DNA of 64,000 bases, taken from the NCBI RefSeq assembly GCF_000430505.1, contig NZ_AUMD01000011.1:496001-560000 (forward strand), written 5' to 3'. The translations under genes were made by a program, and so were the position numbers. Numbering within the stretch: position 1 is the first letter of the stretch; every line of letters begins with the position of its first letter. Below, in pieces: positions 25,477 through 33,811 of the stretch. The notes below the pieces were generated by a model, which worked only from the letters and a program-made list of their open reading frames with translations, searched no databases and was not told where the DNA came from. This stretch comes from Eisenibacter elegans DSM 3317 (GTDB lineage: Bacteria; Bacteroidota; Bacteroidia; Cytophagales; Microscillaceae).

Positions 25477-27036
25477 CTAGCGCAAAGGAATCTTAGCCTC
25501 TTGGAGCATATAGTAGTCGGCGCTAGCAGGATTTATTTTGACATAGTTGCCCTTGCCGGCTTGGGCAATGCCCGACAGCTGTGCTCCGGCATCCATATTC
25601 GTGCCGTAGTCAAACACCGAAGTAGGAATCCCCTGCTCGGCGGCGGCTTGCAAACGGCTGAGGGTAGTTTCGGGCAGCTGGAAAAACGAGTCTGTAATCA
25701 GGATGATACGCGTATGGTAGCCCTCTTTGTGGGAGCGCTGCGCGAGTTGGTATGCAGCTTCCCATCCATCCTCATTGTTGAGCAGGCCCTTAGGGGTAAG
25801 CTGCTTGAGAGCGTCAAAAGCCTTGGCTTCTTTGGCGCTGACGGCCTTGAGTACGGCCTTGGGCTTGCCTGCATATTTGACCAAGCTGAGTCGGTCTTCG
25901 GCACGCAATATGCCTGCCGTATGACGGAAGGACTTCTTGAACAGCGGTAGGCGCGTGGTATAGTCCATCGACTGAGAGACATTGACCAAGAAAATCAAGT
26001 GAACCGGCGGCAGCCCTTCCATCGAAGTCAACAAGGTATAATCGAGCTCCTCGGCGGCGGGCAAGATTTCTTGTGGGTATTTTGGGTGGAAAATCGGAGC
26101 GCGGTAATTGCGGTAGAGCAGTACCGTACCTGTCGGAGCCAACCCGACCCAGCGGTTATAATGCTGGATGGCCTCGTTGTAGCTTTGCAGAATTTCGTTG
26201 TAAGGTGGGTGGTAGTAGGCCGTATTGCGAAATTCTTTGAGCCCTTCTACGAGCTGTGTCATGCGCTCTAGAGCCAGTATCATTCTGGCATATTGGTGGT
26301 GTGGGCAGAGTGGGTTTTCACCCCCTACAGCCGGAATACCTTGTAGTATTTGTGTTTGTTGGTTTTTCAGGCTGGCAACTGTCGCAGCCAATTCTCTGGC
26401 TTGCGGGAGCGATAAGGCCGGGTTTTGGGTGTAGGCTTTGCTTTGCCCCAATACCTGCTCTGCGCCATCTAGGGCTTTTTGCAAATTTTGTGCAGCACGC
26501 TCCCAAGCGCCGGGCTGCGGCAACGACTGGCTGCCATATACTTGCTGTATGCTGCGGTAGTAGTCAAGTTGGCGACTTTCAAGTGCTTCAAGATGTTGGG
26601 CAAACTCTCTGAGATGGCGGTTGCCGCGTTGTAGGTCATCTTCGAGGTAAGTATCAGCTCCAAGATAATCAATCAAGGCCTGTTCGGTTTCGGCTATCTC
26701 GCGCATCAGGTGGTGCAACTCCTGCGCCTTGGCATTGAGGGCAGGGTGATCGGGAGTTTGGGCTGGATTGAGCAGGGGCAAAGGGGCAGCCGCATATTGT
26801 AAGTACCCCCGACGCTGGTAGGTGTTGAGAAAAAGATAGTTCTTGGCTTTTTTATTGTAAGCCAACAGCCGCATACTCAGTAAAAAGCCTTGTTGCACGC
26901 TTTGGTTAAGATAATGTACGTGGGTATTGCAGGCCTGCAATACCGAAGGGGAACTTTGGGCATAACCCCCCACAAAAGTTCCCAGTAGCAGCCAAAGGCT
27001 CAAGAGGAAAGGGGAGAGGCAGGTTTTGAAATACAT
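25477..27036 (-). CDS. Exported VWA-domain protein
   Basis: A 519-residue protein with a signal peptide (CLSPFLLSLWLLLGTFVGGYAQ). Residues about 30-320 are mostly helical with many Gln/Leu heptad-like repeats; a von Willebrand A domain follows at about 345-510. Its first metal-binding motif reads NVSQS instead of the usual DxSxS, so the first MIDAS acid is replaced by Asn, while TDSFF (about 457-461) keeps the last. This may weaken metal-dependent ligand binding. No neighbouring MoxR gene is present. Such proteins often act in surface or envelope complexes, but the role is unknown. Confidence 0.75.
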   Translation of the reverse strand: MYFKTCLSPFLLSLWLLLGTFVGGYAQSSPSVLQACNTHVHYLNQSVQQGFLLSMRLLAYNKKAKNYLFLNTYQRRGYLQYAAAPLPLLNPAQTPDHPALNAKAQELHHLMREIAETEQALIDYLGADTYLEDDLQRGNRHLREFAQHLEALESRQLDYYRSIQQVYGSQSLPQPGAWERAAQNLQKALDGAEQVLGQSKAYTQNPALSLPQARELAATVASLKNQQTQILQGIPAVGGENPLCPHHQYARMILALERMTQLVEGLKEFRNTAYYHPPYNEILQSYNEAIQHYNRWVGLAPTGTVLLYRNYRAPIFHPKYPQEILPAAEELDYTLLTSMEGLPPVHLIFLVNVSQSMDYTTRLPLFKKSFRHTAGILRAEDRLSLVKYAGKPKAVLKAVSAKEAKAFDALKQLTPKGLLNNEDGWEAAYQLAQRSHKEGYHTRIILITDSFFQLPETTLSRLQAAAEQGIPTSVFDYGTNMDAGAQLSGIAQAGKGNYVKINPASADYYMLQEAKIPLR

Positions 27037-27134
27037 AGGCCAATCGCAAAAAGGTTTAGGGAAACATTATCAATGGAGGTCAAATTTAGAAGAACCATCG
27101 TGTATATCAACGCAATCAGCGGATGAAAAATTAC

Positions 27135-27168
27135 ACAAAAAACCCGTCAGGTAAAAACCTAACGGGTT
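27135..27168 (-). terminator. Rho-independent terminator of the thioredoxin-like gene
   Basis: On the minus strand AACCCGTTAGGT-TTTT-ACCTGACGGGTT (27141-27168, one mismatch) is followed by TTTTTTGTG. It starts 4 bases after the stop codon of the gene at 27173. Confidence 0.88.
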
Positions 27169-27172
27169 GTAT

Positions 27173-27556
27173 TTAGCTAGCCATCACCTCTTGGAGGTTG
27201 GCTTCGACGAGGGCAATCATCTCAGAGAGGTTCTTCTTATGGTTGAACCCATTGAGCACTTGCAGGCTCTTGGCCGAAACAACCAACATAAAGCCTGTGC
27301 CTTTGGCGCGCTCCAATACGTCGCGCAGCCCGAGGGCAATGCCGAGGAGGGCAGACTGGTGCTTGGTAGTGTTGTTGGTATAGTCAAGTTTGACAAAGAG
27401 CACCTCTTGTCCGTCAAATTTGTTACGGAGTTGGTCAAAACGTGTTTGCATCGTCTTGCCGTTTTCGCACCAATCGGCGTGTATATAAAGCACCAACAAT
27501 TGGGTTTGAAGTACTTTTTTTACTTCTTTTTTCTTGGATTGGAATAGGTTCAACAT
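27173..27556 (-). CDS. Thioredoxin-like protein with a single active-site Cys
   Basis: A 127-residue protein with a thioredoxin-like pattern: LLVLYIHADWCENGKTM has the Trp-Cys of WCxxC but the second Cys is absent (Gly-Lys follows). A KLDYTNNTTK strand and a FMLVVSAK strand replace the usual cis-Pro loop. A monothiol role or a redox-inactive scaffold is likely. ATG 27556 is the first ATG. The frame remains open, without ATG, to about 27740 and encodes a Cys-rich GCTCCPCP string just before the start, so a longer protein from a TTG (27694) cannot be excluded. Confidence 0.65.
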   Translation of the reverse strand: MLNLFQSKKKEVKKVLQTQLLVLYIHADWCENGKTMQTRFDQLRNKFDGQEVLFVKLDYTNNTTKHQSALLGIALGLRDVLERAKGTGFMLVVSAKSLQVLNGFNHKKNLSEMIALVEANLQEVMAS

Positions 27557-27764
27557 GATTCCTATGTTCTCAGGTGTCGGGCAGGGGCAACACGTACACC
27601 CCGCGTAGATACTGCCTCCGCCTAGCGGTGCAGCATCGGTGATATAGATACTTTTAGCTGTTGGTAGCGGTGCGGCCTGTGGCGCACATACCAACTCTTT
27701 GGAGGCGTGGGTTCGCTTAGGAGCGCGCCGGGCTTGTGGTATCTAGGCTGAGAAAAAAACCATG

Positions 27765-27797
27765 AAAAAAGCCCGAACTCTGAGCGAATCGGGCTTT
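27765..27797 (-). terminator. Terminator of the short unit at 27823-28055
   Basis: AAAAGCCCGA and TCGGGCTTTT form a 10-bp stem (27768-27797) with a 9-10 base loop. The longer T-run (TTTTTT) lies on the minus strand side, so it mainly ends a minus-strand transcript. No recognised gene lies directly upstream on that strand, only the 50-codon ORF. Confidence 0.8.
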
Positions 27798-27822
27798 TGT
27801 GTAGGGTTTAGGGGTCATTTGG

Positions 27823-27975
27823 CTACGACTGCCCTAAATTTATCTGTACACACGCCCGAACGAATGCAATGCCCACTAGTTTTTGGGCATCATCGCTCCA
27901 TACAACACTACGTTCAAACATTCTATTGAATGTTTGCCCGAGGCAAGTATGTAATGGGTGTGATAGTGAATACAT
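27823..27975 (-). other. 50-codon ORF or structured RNA of unknown function
   Basis: Between a consensus promoter (28024-28055) and a strong terminator (27765-27797) on the minus strand lies one ATG-started frame of 50 codons, beginning MYSLSHPLHTCLGQTFNRMF and ending QINLGQS. The same stretch contains two perfect hairpins, CAAACATTC-TATT-GAATGTTTG (27914-27935 on the plus strand) and ATGCCCA...TGGGCAT (27869-27890), and its outer parts (ACATAC with GTGTGT) can pair. Both a small protein and a roughly 250-nt non-coding RNA are possible; the hairpins favour RNA. It does not show the conserved blocks of tmRNA, RNase P RNA or SRP RNA. Confidence 0.5.
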
Positions 27976-28023
27976 GAGTGAAAAGTTCGTTTATTAGATT
28001 GCGTCAAAAAGACCACAGTGGCA

Positions 28024-28055
28024 CAAAGGTAGTGGATGGTTGGGAAGTGTGCAAA
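28024..28055 (-). promoter_or_regulatory. Consensus promoter of the short unit
   Basis: On the minus strand TTTG (28052-28055), 20 bases, TACCTTTG (28024-28031). Both boxes match the Bacteroidota consensus exactly, the best promoter in the window. Predicted start about 28017. Confidence 0.7.
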
Positions 28056-28215
28056 TTTGTCTGCATTTTTTCTACTATTTGTATGCAGTCTGAATAGCGA
28101 GAGCTTTCCCCTTCTCCAAAAGGCATAACAAAGCCTTTACATTCAAAATTTGCCATTGGCCGTTGGTGGGGATATATTTGATGTTTCAACACTTACCAAT
28201 ACTTTGTTTTAACAA

Positions 28216-29205
28216 ATGCGACAGCTTACACATCTTTGGATTATGCCCCTGTTTTTGTTTCTAGCCACTGGACAGGTATTTTCTCAAGCCCTCGCCTCAC
28301 GCGGTATGGCCGTGCCCGAAGGGTATCAGTATCCTCAAAAAAGCAGCTTCACCCTCCTTAGTTGGAATGTAGAGCACTTTGTAGACCTTCACGACAACCC
28401 CTACATCCACAACCGCCGTGAAGACAGCCCCGACACCGCCCTGTATGCTATCAAGATAGCGCTATTGGTCGAAGCCCTGCGTGAGGCTGATGCCGATTTG
28501 GTGGTGCTTCAAGAGTTTGAAAGCGCTGCCTTCCTCAAAGCCTTGGCCGACAGCCTATTACCCGATATGGGGTATCAGTTTTTTGCCGGTGCAGAGAGTT
28601 TCAACTGGTATATGAATGTCGTGATGATGAGCCGATATCCCCTTGGCCTTACCTATGGCTACCGGAGTCTATACACCTCTTTGCTCCAGCCCGATGGCAA
28701 ACCCCAACCTGATAAGGCGCAAATCAACATCAACTCCCGCATTGTTTCGCAGGAGGTGTTTGTACGTCCCGACCAGGCCTTGGTCATCACAGGTGTACAC
28801 CTTAAGGCTGGGCGAAACCCCGAAGATGAGGCCGCCCGGCAAGGACAGATTGCGATGCTCCAACAACAACTCCAACGTCTGACACAAGAAAATAAAAACA
28901 TCCCTCTCTTATTGGTGGGCGACCTCAACGCCACCCCTGACAGCCCCGAGCTGCGCAGCCTCACCCAGCCCCAAAGCAAACGCCACCCCCGCTGGATAGA
29001 CCCGCTGGCCAACCACACCGAGGTTTTTTCACACCCTGCCGACGCACCTCGTTGGCGTATTGACTACATCCTGATGAACTCCGCCATGCACAAAAACTAT
29101 CTCCCCGAAAGCCTACACATTGGTGGGCTGCTTGGCAACGACCCCGAACGTCTACGTACGCTCAGCGACCACCTGCCCCTACACGCGACCTTCCAAATAA
29201 AATAA
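28216..29205 (+). CDS. Exported endonuclease/exonuclease/phosphatase family protein
   Basis: A 329-residue secreted enzyme with signal peptide (LWIMPLFLFLATGQVFS). The DNase I-like fold is shown by LSWNVEHF with the metal-binding Asn region, VVLQEFES (catalytic Glu), TGVHLKAGRN (His), LLVGDLNATPDS (Asp, Asn) and the terminal LSDHLPLHA (Asp-His pair). All key residues are kept. The substrate may be extracellular DNA, RNA, or a phospho- or inositol-lipid; the sequence does not decide. It stands alone. Confidence 0.9.
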   Translation: MRQLTHLWIMPLFLFLATGQVFSQALASRGMAVPEGYQYPQKSSFTLLSWNVEHFVDLHDNPYIHNRREDSPDTALYAIKIALLVEALREADADLVVLQEFESAAFLKALADSLLPDMGYQFFAGAESFNWYMNVVMMSRYPLGLTYGYRSLYTSLLQPDGKPQPDKAQININSRIVSQEVFVRPDQALVITGVHLKAGRNPEDEAARQGQIAMLQQQLQRLTQENKNIPLLLVGDLNATPDSPELRSLTQPQSKRHPRWIDPLANHTEVFSHPADAPRWRIDYILMNSAMHKNYLPESLHIGGLLGNDPERLRTLSDHLPLHATFQIK

Positions 29206-29234
29206 ACAAAGCAACAAGGATTGGCTACTATTTA

Positions 29235-29353
29235 CACCACTGGACATTTTTCAAATCCCTATAGGCCAAGTCTCATTGTACCCCCAAATGAGACCTCAGC
29301 TTGTCTCAGAGCTGGAGCTATGAGCCATTTTTCCAAAAATGTCCAGTGGTGTG
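29235..29353. repeat. Family C element with terminal inverted repeats, copy 2
   Basis: 119 bp bounded by CACCACTGGACATTTTTC and AAAAATGTCCAGTGGTGTG, a nearly perfect inverted repeat of 17 bp. The interior includes AAGTCTCATT, AATGAGACCTCAGCTTGTCTCA and GCTGGAGCT, shared with the copy at 45386-45517. No coding capacity. The rest of the 405-bp gap to 29545 holds nothing recognised. Confidence 0.88.
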
Positions 29354-29545
29354 GGCGATTTGGATATTGCCTGATAACTCAATGTAATCTCTAAAACTAC
29401 TCATCCCTCCTCAACGCTCCATTGGGCACAATCACAAAACCCCAAGAATGGCCACACGCTTCTCAGAGGGATATAATCCTTAGTACAGCTTGGGAATACC
29501 AAAACGCCGCCTCTGTTGTTGTAGGGCTTGTGATGACAAAAGTTT

Positions 29546-29602
29546 TTGCAATATAGTTGCAAAAATAAAAAATCAGTTTCTATATTTGCATCAACATTGC
29601 AA
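29546..29602 (+). promoter_or_regulatory. Three TTGCAA sites around the TonB receptor promoter (candidate operator)
   Basis: TTGCAA occurs at 29546-29551, 29557-29562 and 29597-29602. The first two lie in TTTGCAATATAGTTGCAAA, an almost symmetrical 19-mer overlapping the -33 box, and the third lies just downstream of the -7 box. A dimeric metal- or nutrient-sensing repressor is suggested by this layout and by the receptor gene behind it, but the regulator is not identified. Confidence 0.5.
29557..29588 (+). promoter_or_regulatory. Promoter of the TonB receptor operon
   Basis: TTG (29557-29559), 21 bases, TATATTTG (29581-29588), a match to the Bacteroidota TAnnTTTG box. Start predicted near 29595, 16 bases before ATG 29611. 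Confidence 0.6.
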
Positions 29603-29610
29603 ATACAACT

Positions 29611-32340
29611 ATGTGGCGAATGATAGCCCTCGGCGGGCTTCCTCTATTATTTTTTATCAGTTTATCTTTTTGTCAGCTTTTAGCAGCGCAAAACACAGTA
29701 CAGTTTCGAGGACAGGTACAGGCACAAGGTACTAAACAACCTGTGTCGGAGGTGATGGTACAGCTGGTCGAAACCAACCAATGGAGCATCAGCGATGAAA
29801 CTGGCCATTTTCAGTTTGAGCGATTACAGCCGGGGGCTTATACCTTGGTATTTCGCCGTGTAGGTTGGCTAACACTACAAGAAAATTTTACTCTAACACA
29901 AGCCAATGCCACCGGAGCTGTGTTTATACTGCAAGAGAGCAGTCTGGCACTTCAAGAAGTAACCGTAACTGCTCGTGAGACCAAATTACAGTCTAGCTCC
30001 TTGATAGAGCAGCAGGCCATTCGCCACGTACAGCCCGTATCCTTGGCCGATGTGTTGCAGTTAGTACCCGGGCAGTTGGCCGTAAACCCTGACTTGAGCA
30101 ACCCTCAACAAATTCTGCTAAGACAAGCCCCCATTGGGGCGGCGGGCAATCGTGCCAATGCTTTAGGCACGGCAGTTTTGTTAGATGGTATCCCACAATC
30201 CAACAATGCTAACCTACAGCTCGACAATACCATCCTCAACTCCGCTCCGGGCAGCCTGCCGCCTTTTTCGTCTACTGCCAATCGGGGCGTAGATTTACGT
30301 CAAATCCCTGCCGACCAAATCATTTCGGTAGAGGTCATTAGGGGCGTGCCTTCTGCTCGCTATGGCGACCTGACCGCCGGGGCGGTATTAGTCAATACCC
30401 GCGCCGGAGTGTTTGCACCTACCCTTACTACTCGCATTAATCCCAATCTCGTTCAGGCTGGTGCAGGCGTGGGGTTCAAAACCTCGACCCACAGTACACT
30501 GAGTATTGATGCGGACGTAGTCAGCTCGCAAGATGACCCTCGCGATTTCAACAATGCCTTTAGCCGTCTCAATACCCAACTCACTTGGTCGCACAACTGG
30601 CAACAAAACAGCCCGCTGCGCAGCACTTTCCGCCTTGGACTCTACCAAGGACTCGACCAATCGCGGCAAGACCCCGACGCGCAAAACCCGTTGCGCTCGC
30701 GCCAAAGCAATGACCGAGGCATCCGTTTTAGTATGCACCATCAATACCAGCCTGGTTGGCAGTGGCTCAACAGCCTCAACCTTGACGCAGGGCTGACCTA
30801 CGCAAGGCAGAAGGGCTATTTTCAGGACTTGATTGTGCGGGACATTTTTCCGGTAAGCAATGCCCTTCGCGATACCACGATGGCCGTAGGCTTTGGCCAA
30901 AGCGAATACATCAACCAAACTACGGTTGATGGCCGCCCGCTCAACCTCTATGGGCGGCTGGAACTCAATACGCGCTGGACTACCGGCAACCTGACACACC
31001 AACTCATCGCAGGAGCCGAAGCCCGACTTGATGCCAACAATGGCCTCGGTCGGCAGTTTGACCCCCGCACCCCACCCCGACAAAACTACAGCGTAGGCGA
31101 CCGACCGCGTAGTTTTAGAGATATTCCCACGATGTACCAATTGGCGCCGTACCTCGAAAACAAAACCCATTGGACGGCTCTAGGCCGCGATTGGATTTTG
31201 CAGGCCGGGCTGCGCTATGACTATCTTTGGCTTGATGATGCCTCCCAAGAGGCGCGTCAGGTGCTTAGCCCGCGCCTCAATATGGGAGTGGAGCTGCTAC
31301 CCGGCCAATGGCTGCGGGCGGGGTATGGGCATACGGCCAAGATGCCGACCCTTTCGGTATTGTATCCCAACCCTACTTTTTATGACTTGGTCAACTTTAA
31401 CTACTACGCCCTCGACCCCGCCGAGCGCCTCGCCGTCGTAACGACCCGTAAAATCACTCCTGATACGCGCCAAATTACGCCCTATATTGCCCGCAAGTGG
31501 GAGATTGGCGCTGATTTGCTCGACTCAAGGCTGCATATCACCTACTTCGAGGAGCGCACCACCGGTGCTTATCAGACGATTCGCTCCTTGCAGCGCTTTG
31601 AGGTAGCACGCTTGGCTGCGATAGAGTTCCCTCAGGGAATGCCGCCCATCTTGGCCGAAGAACCCGTCGAAACGGTGTTGTTTTGGGCTGCTTATGACAA
31701 TCCCCAAAATACCTTGAGCCTTTTTAGCCGTGGGATAGAGTTTTCTTTCGACCAGCCCATCCGCCGATGGGGTACGACCCTCAACCTTAATGGGGCTTGG
31801 ATTCGCTCCTCGACCCAACAAGAGGCGCCATTCTTAGATGCCAACCGCGCCATTTTTGCAAGCCAAACACAGTTTTTGATTCCGATATATCCTGCCGGTG
31901 AAGGGCAAGAGACGCAGCGCTTTAACACTTCCTTGCGCATTATCCAACACATCCCCTCGCTCAAGTTTGTGGTCTCGGCCTTGGTACAAACCATCTGGAT
32001 AGAGGCTAACCGCTTGCGCGATTTCTCTCCTTACCCAGAGGCGTTACTCAATTTAGAAGGAGGACTTGAGCAGCTCTCGATGGAGGAGCGTCGCTCAGCG
32101 GCGCTCCAAAACCTATGGCGTGGCCTCAATCCGGTGCAGCTGGAGTGGCAAAACCGTCCCCCGCTGTGGCTGTTCAACCTACGCCTGACCAAGGAGCTTT
32201 CAGAGGGCTTGGGTTTTTCTTTTTATGTCAATAATGTTTGGGCTTCGAGGCCGCTGTTTGTAAGCAATTTGAGCAATACACCGCAGGTACGCAATCAACC
32301 CAATCTATTTTTTGGAGCAGAGTTATTTATCAAAATTTAA
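29611..32340 (+). CDS. TonB-dependent outer-membrane receptor with carboxypeptidase-like regulatory domain
   Basis: A 909-residue receptor. After a signal peptide (residues about 1-25) comes a CarboxypepD_reg-like beta-sandwich (about 28-110: FRGQVQAQGTKQPVSEVMVQL... HFQFERLQPGAYTLVFRRVG), then the plug domain (about 125-260, with VTVTARETK, ADVLQLVPGQL and VEVIRGVPSARYGDLTAGAVLVNTRAG), then a 22-strand barrel ending LFIKI. It imports a substrate too large or scarce for porins, energised by TonB. There is no SusD partner, so glycan uptake is less likely than metal, cofactor or peptide uptake. It leads an operon with DUF4876, DUF6850 and a lipoprotein. Confidence 0.93.
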   Translation: MWRMIALGGLPLLFFISLSFCQLLAAQNTVQFRGQVQAQGTKQPVSEVMVQLVETNQWSISDETGHFQFERLQPGAYTLVFRRVGWLTLQENFTLTQANATGAVFILQESSLALQEVTVTARETKLQSSSLIEQQAIRHVQPVSLADVLQLVPGQLAVNPDLSNPQQILLRQAPIGAAGNRANALGTAVLLDGIPQSNNANLQLDNTILNSAPGSLPPFSSTANRGVDLRQIPADQIISVEVIRGVPSARYGDLTAGAVLVNTRAGVFAPTLTTRINPNLVQAGAGVGFKTSTHSTLSIDADVVSSQDDPRDFNNAFSRLNTQLTWSHNWQQNSPLRSTFRLGLYQGLDQSRQDPDAQNPLRSRQSNDRGIRFSMHHQYQPGWQWLNSLNLDAGLTYARQKGYFQDLIVRDIFPVSNALRDTTMAVGFGQSEYINQTTVDGRPLNLYGRLELNTRWTTGNLTHQLIAGAEARLDANNGLGRQFDPRTPPRQNYSVGDRPRSFRDIPTMYQLAPYLENKTHWTALGRDWILQAGLRYDYLWLDDASQEARQVLSPRLNMGVELLPGQWLRAGYGHTAKMPTLSVLYPNPTFYDLVNFNYYALDPAERLAVVTTRKITPDTRQITPYIARKWEIGADLLDSRLHITYFEERTTGAYQTIRSLQRFEVARLAAIEFPQGMPPILAEEPVETVLFWAAYDNPQNTLSLFSRGIEFSFDQPIRRWGTTLNLNGAWIRSSTQQEAPFLDANRAIFASQTQFLIPIYPAGEGQETQRFNTSLRIIQHIPSLKFVVSALVQTIWIEANRLRDFSPYPEALLNLEGGLEQLSMEERRSAALQNLWRGLNPVQLEWQNRPPLWLFNLRLTKELSEGLGFSFYVNNVWASRPLFVSNLSNTPQVRNQPNLFFGAELFIKI

Positions 32341-32366
32341 TCAATACACAACCAATTTGAATAGTC

Positions 32367-33590
32367 ATGAATATAAACAGAGTATTATCTATTGGGCTCT
32401 TTGGGAGCTTGGTACTTTTATTGGGCTTTGGCTTAGATGCCTGCCGACAGCGTGAAGAGGTACAGCCCGTACAAGTAACAGTACAGTTGCAATACCCTAG
32501 TGAGTTTTCGGAGCAGGCCGGAGAGGGAATTGCGGTGCGGATGGAAAATACCGCCAACGGAACAGTGTATGAAGCGACCTCTACAGGAAGTGGCAGTGCG
32601 GTGTTTGCAGCAGTATTGCCGGGTACGTACAATATCAGCGCCACAATTAGCTTAGATGCGGCACAAGCACAACGCATTACAGGGGTGTTTAACAAGCCTG
32701 TTACGCTCAATGCCGCTCAAAATGATGCAATGGTCAACCTAGGGCAAACTAGTTTTACCCTTACTTTGCGAGGTGCTCCTTCCGGTGGGTTAGTGATTAA
32801 AGAAGTGTATTATACCGGCTCACGTACCCCCTCAGGCGGTAATTATTTTTCAGACCAATTTGTAGAGATTTATAACAACAGCGACGAAGTCATTTTCTTG
32901 GACGGCCTATACATTGCAGATGTGTGGGGAGTATCGGGGCAGATTAACCCTAGCTCACAGCCGACTGATTTTCAGAATGACCCCAATAATGTATATGTCA
33001 ATAGCGTATGGCAGATTCCGGGCAGTGGGCAAGAGCACCCGCTGGAGCCGGGCAAAAGCATCATCATTGCCCAAGATGGCATCAACCACCGCACAGACCC
33101 CAACGGCAACCCCAACAGCCCTGTGGATCTTTCTAATGCCGATTGGGAAACCTACAACGAGCGCCCCGACAACCGCGATATCGACTCGCCTACGGTACCT
33201 AACCTCACAAGGGTGTACTTTACGGGAGGATTTGACTGGTTATTGACTGTTTTCGGCCCTGGAGTGATTATTTTCCGTGTGGACAATTTTGCCAACCTAG
33301 AGCAAGTAACTATCCCGAGTTCGCCAAGTTTGCAACCACGCATCAAAGTACCCAACAGCGCGGTGATTGATGCCTTTGAGGCTTTGCAAAATGCCGAAAG
33401 CAGTAGTTTCAAGCGTATTCCTGTTGCGCTGGATGCCGGGTTTACCTTTGCAACAGGAACATACACCTCGGAGAGTGTGCGCCGCAAAACAGCTACTACC
33501 GTGGGCGACCGCCGTGTGTTGCAAGACTTTAACAACAGCACCCAAGATTTTCAGCTGCTCAGTACACCGACACCACGCCGATTTGATTAG
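32367..33590 (+). CDS. DUF4876-family surface lipoprotein
   Basis: A 407-residue lipoprotein (signal sequence ending GLDAC). The N-terminal part (about 30-130) is a beta-sandwich with EGIAVRMENT and GTYNISATI. The central and C-terminal part starts at LVIKEVYYTG and has the lamin-tail-like FVEIYNNSDEVIFLDGLYIAD, typical of DUF4876. It is 26 bases after the receptor gene and is probably exposed at the cell surface or at the receptor, where it may capture substrate. No function is established. Confidence 0.85.
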   Translation: MNINRVLSIGLFGSLVLLLGFGLDACRQREEVQPVQVTVQLQYPSEFSEQAGEGIAVRMENTANGTVYEATSTGSGSAVFAAVLPGTYNISATISLDAAQAQRITGVFNKPVTLNAAQNDAMVNLGQTSFTLTLRGAPSGGLVIKEVYYTGSRTPSGGNYFSDQFVEIYNNSDEVIFLDGLYIADVWGVSGQINPSSQPTDFQNDPNNVYVNSVWQIPGSGQEHPLEPGKSIIIAQDGINHRTDPNGNPNSPVDLSNADWETYNERPDNRDIDSPTVPNLTRVYFTGGFDWLLTVFGPGVIIFRVDNFANLEQVTIPSSPSLQPRIKVPNSAVIDAFEALQNAESSSFKRIPVALDAGFTFATGTYTSESVRRKTATTVGDRRVLQDFNNSTQDFQLLSTPTPRRFD

Positions 33591-33601
33591 TCTCATCAAG
33601 G

Positions 33602-33665
33602 TATACCAAAACCCACTTGATTTGAGGAATACTAGGGATACAAATCCTTGATGGTCAAGTACTTA
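33602..33665 (+). repeat. Family A dispersed repeat, left-half copy 8
   Basis: TATACCAAAACCCACTTGATTTGAGG to TCCTTGATGGTCAAG; the right half is missing. It lies between the DUF4876 and DUF6850 genes, inside what is otherwise an operon. It is followed by a GC-rich block with short hairpins (33690-33780, CCCCGAAGGGG). Confidence 0.7.
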
Positions 33666-33811
33666 TTTGGCATCGATTCCTCTACACGTGCGTACGCGGC
33701 TTAGTGATGCGCCAGCAGTACCCCGCAGCGAAGCGAGGAGTACAGCGGCGCAGCACGACCCCGAAGGGGGAAGCCCCAATAAAAAATATTGCATCAACCT
33801 GATTTTTGAGG

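Noticed and set aside
28004-28192. 62-residue minus-strand ORF upstream of the short unit
   Set aside because: It contains the consensus promoter of the short unit within its own frame, and its composition is unlike a real protein.
30388-31170. 260-residue minus-strand ORF inside the TonB receptor gene
   Set aside because: It is an antisense shadow of the receptor, which has clear domains over the whole stretch.
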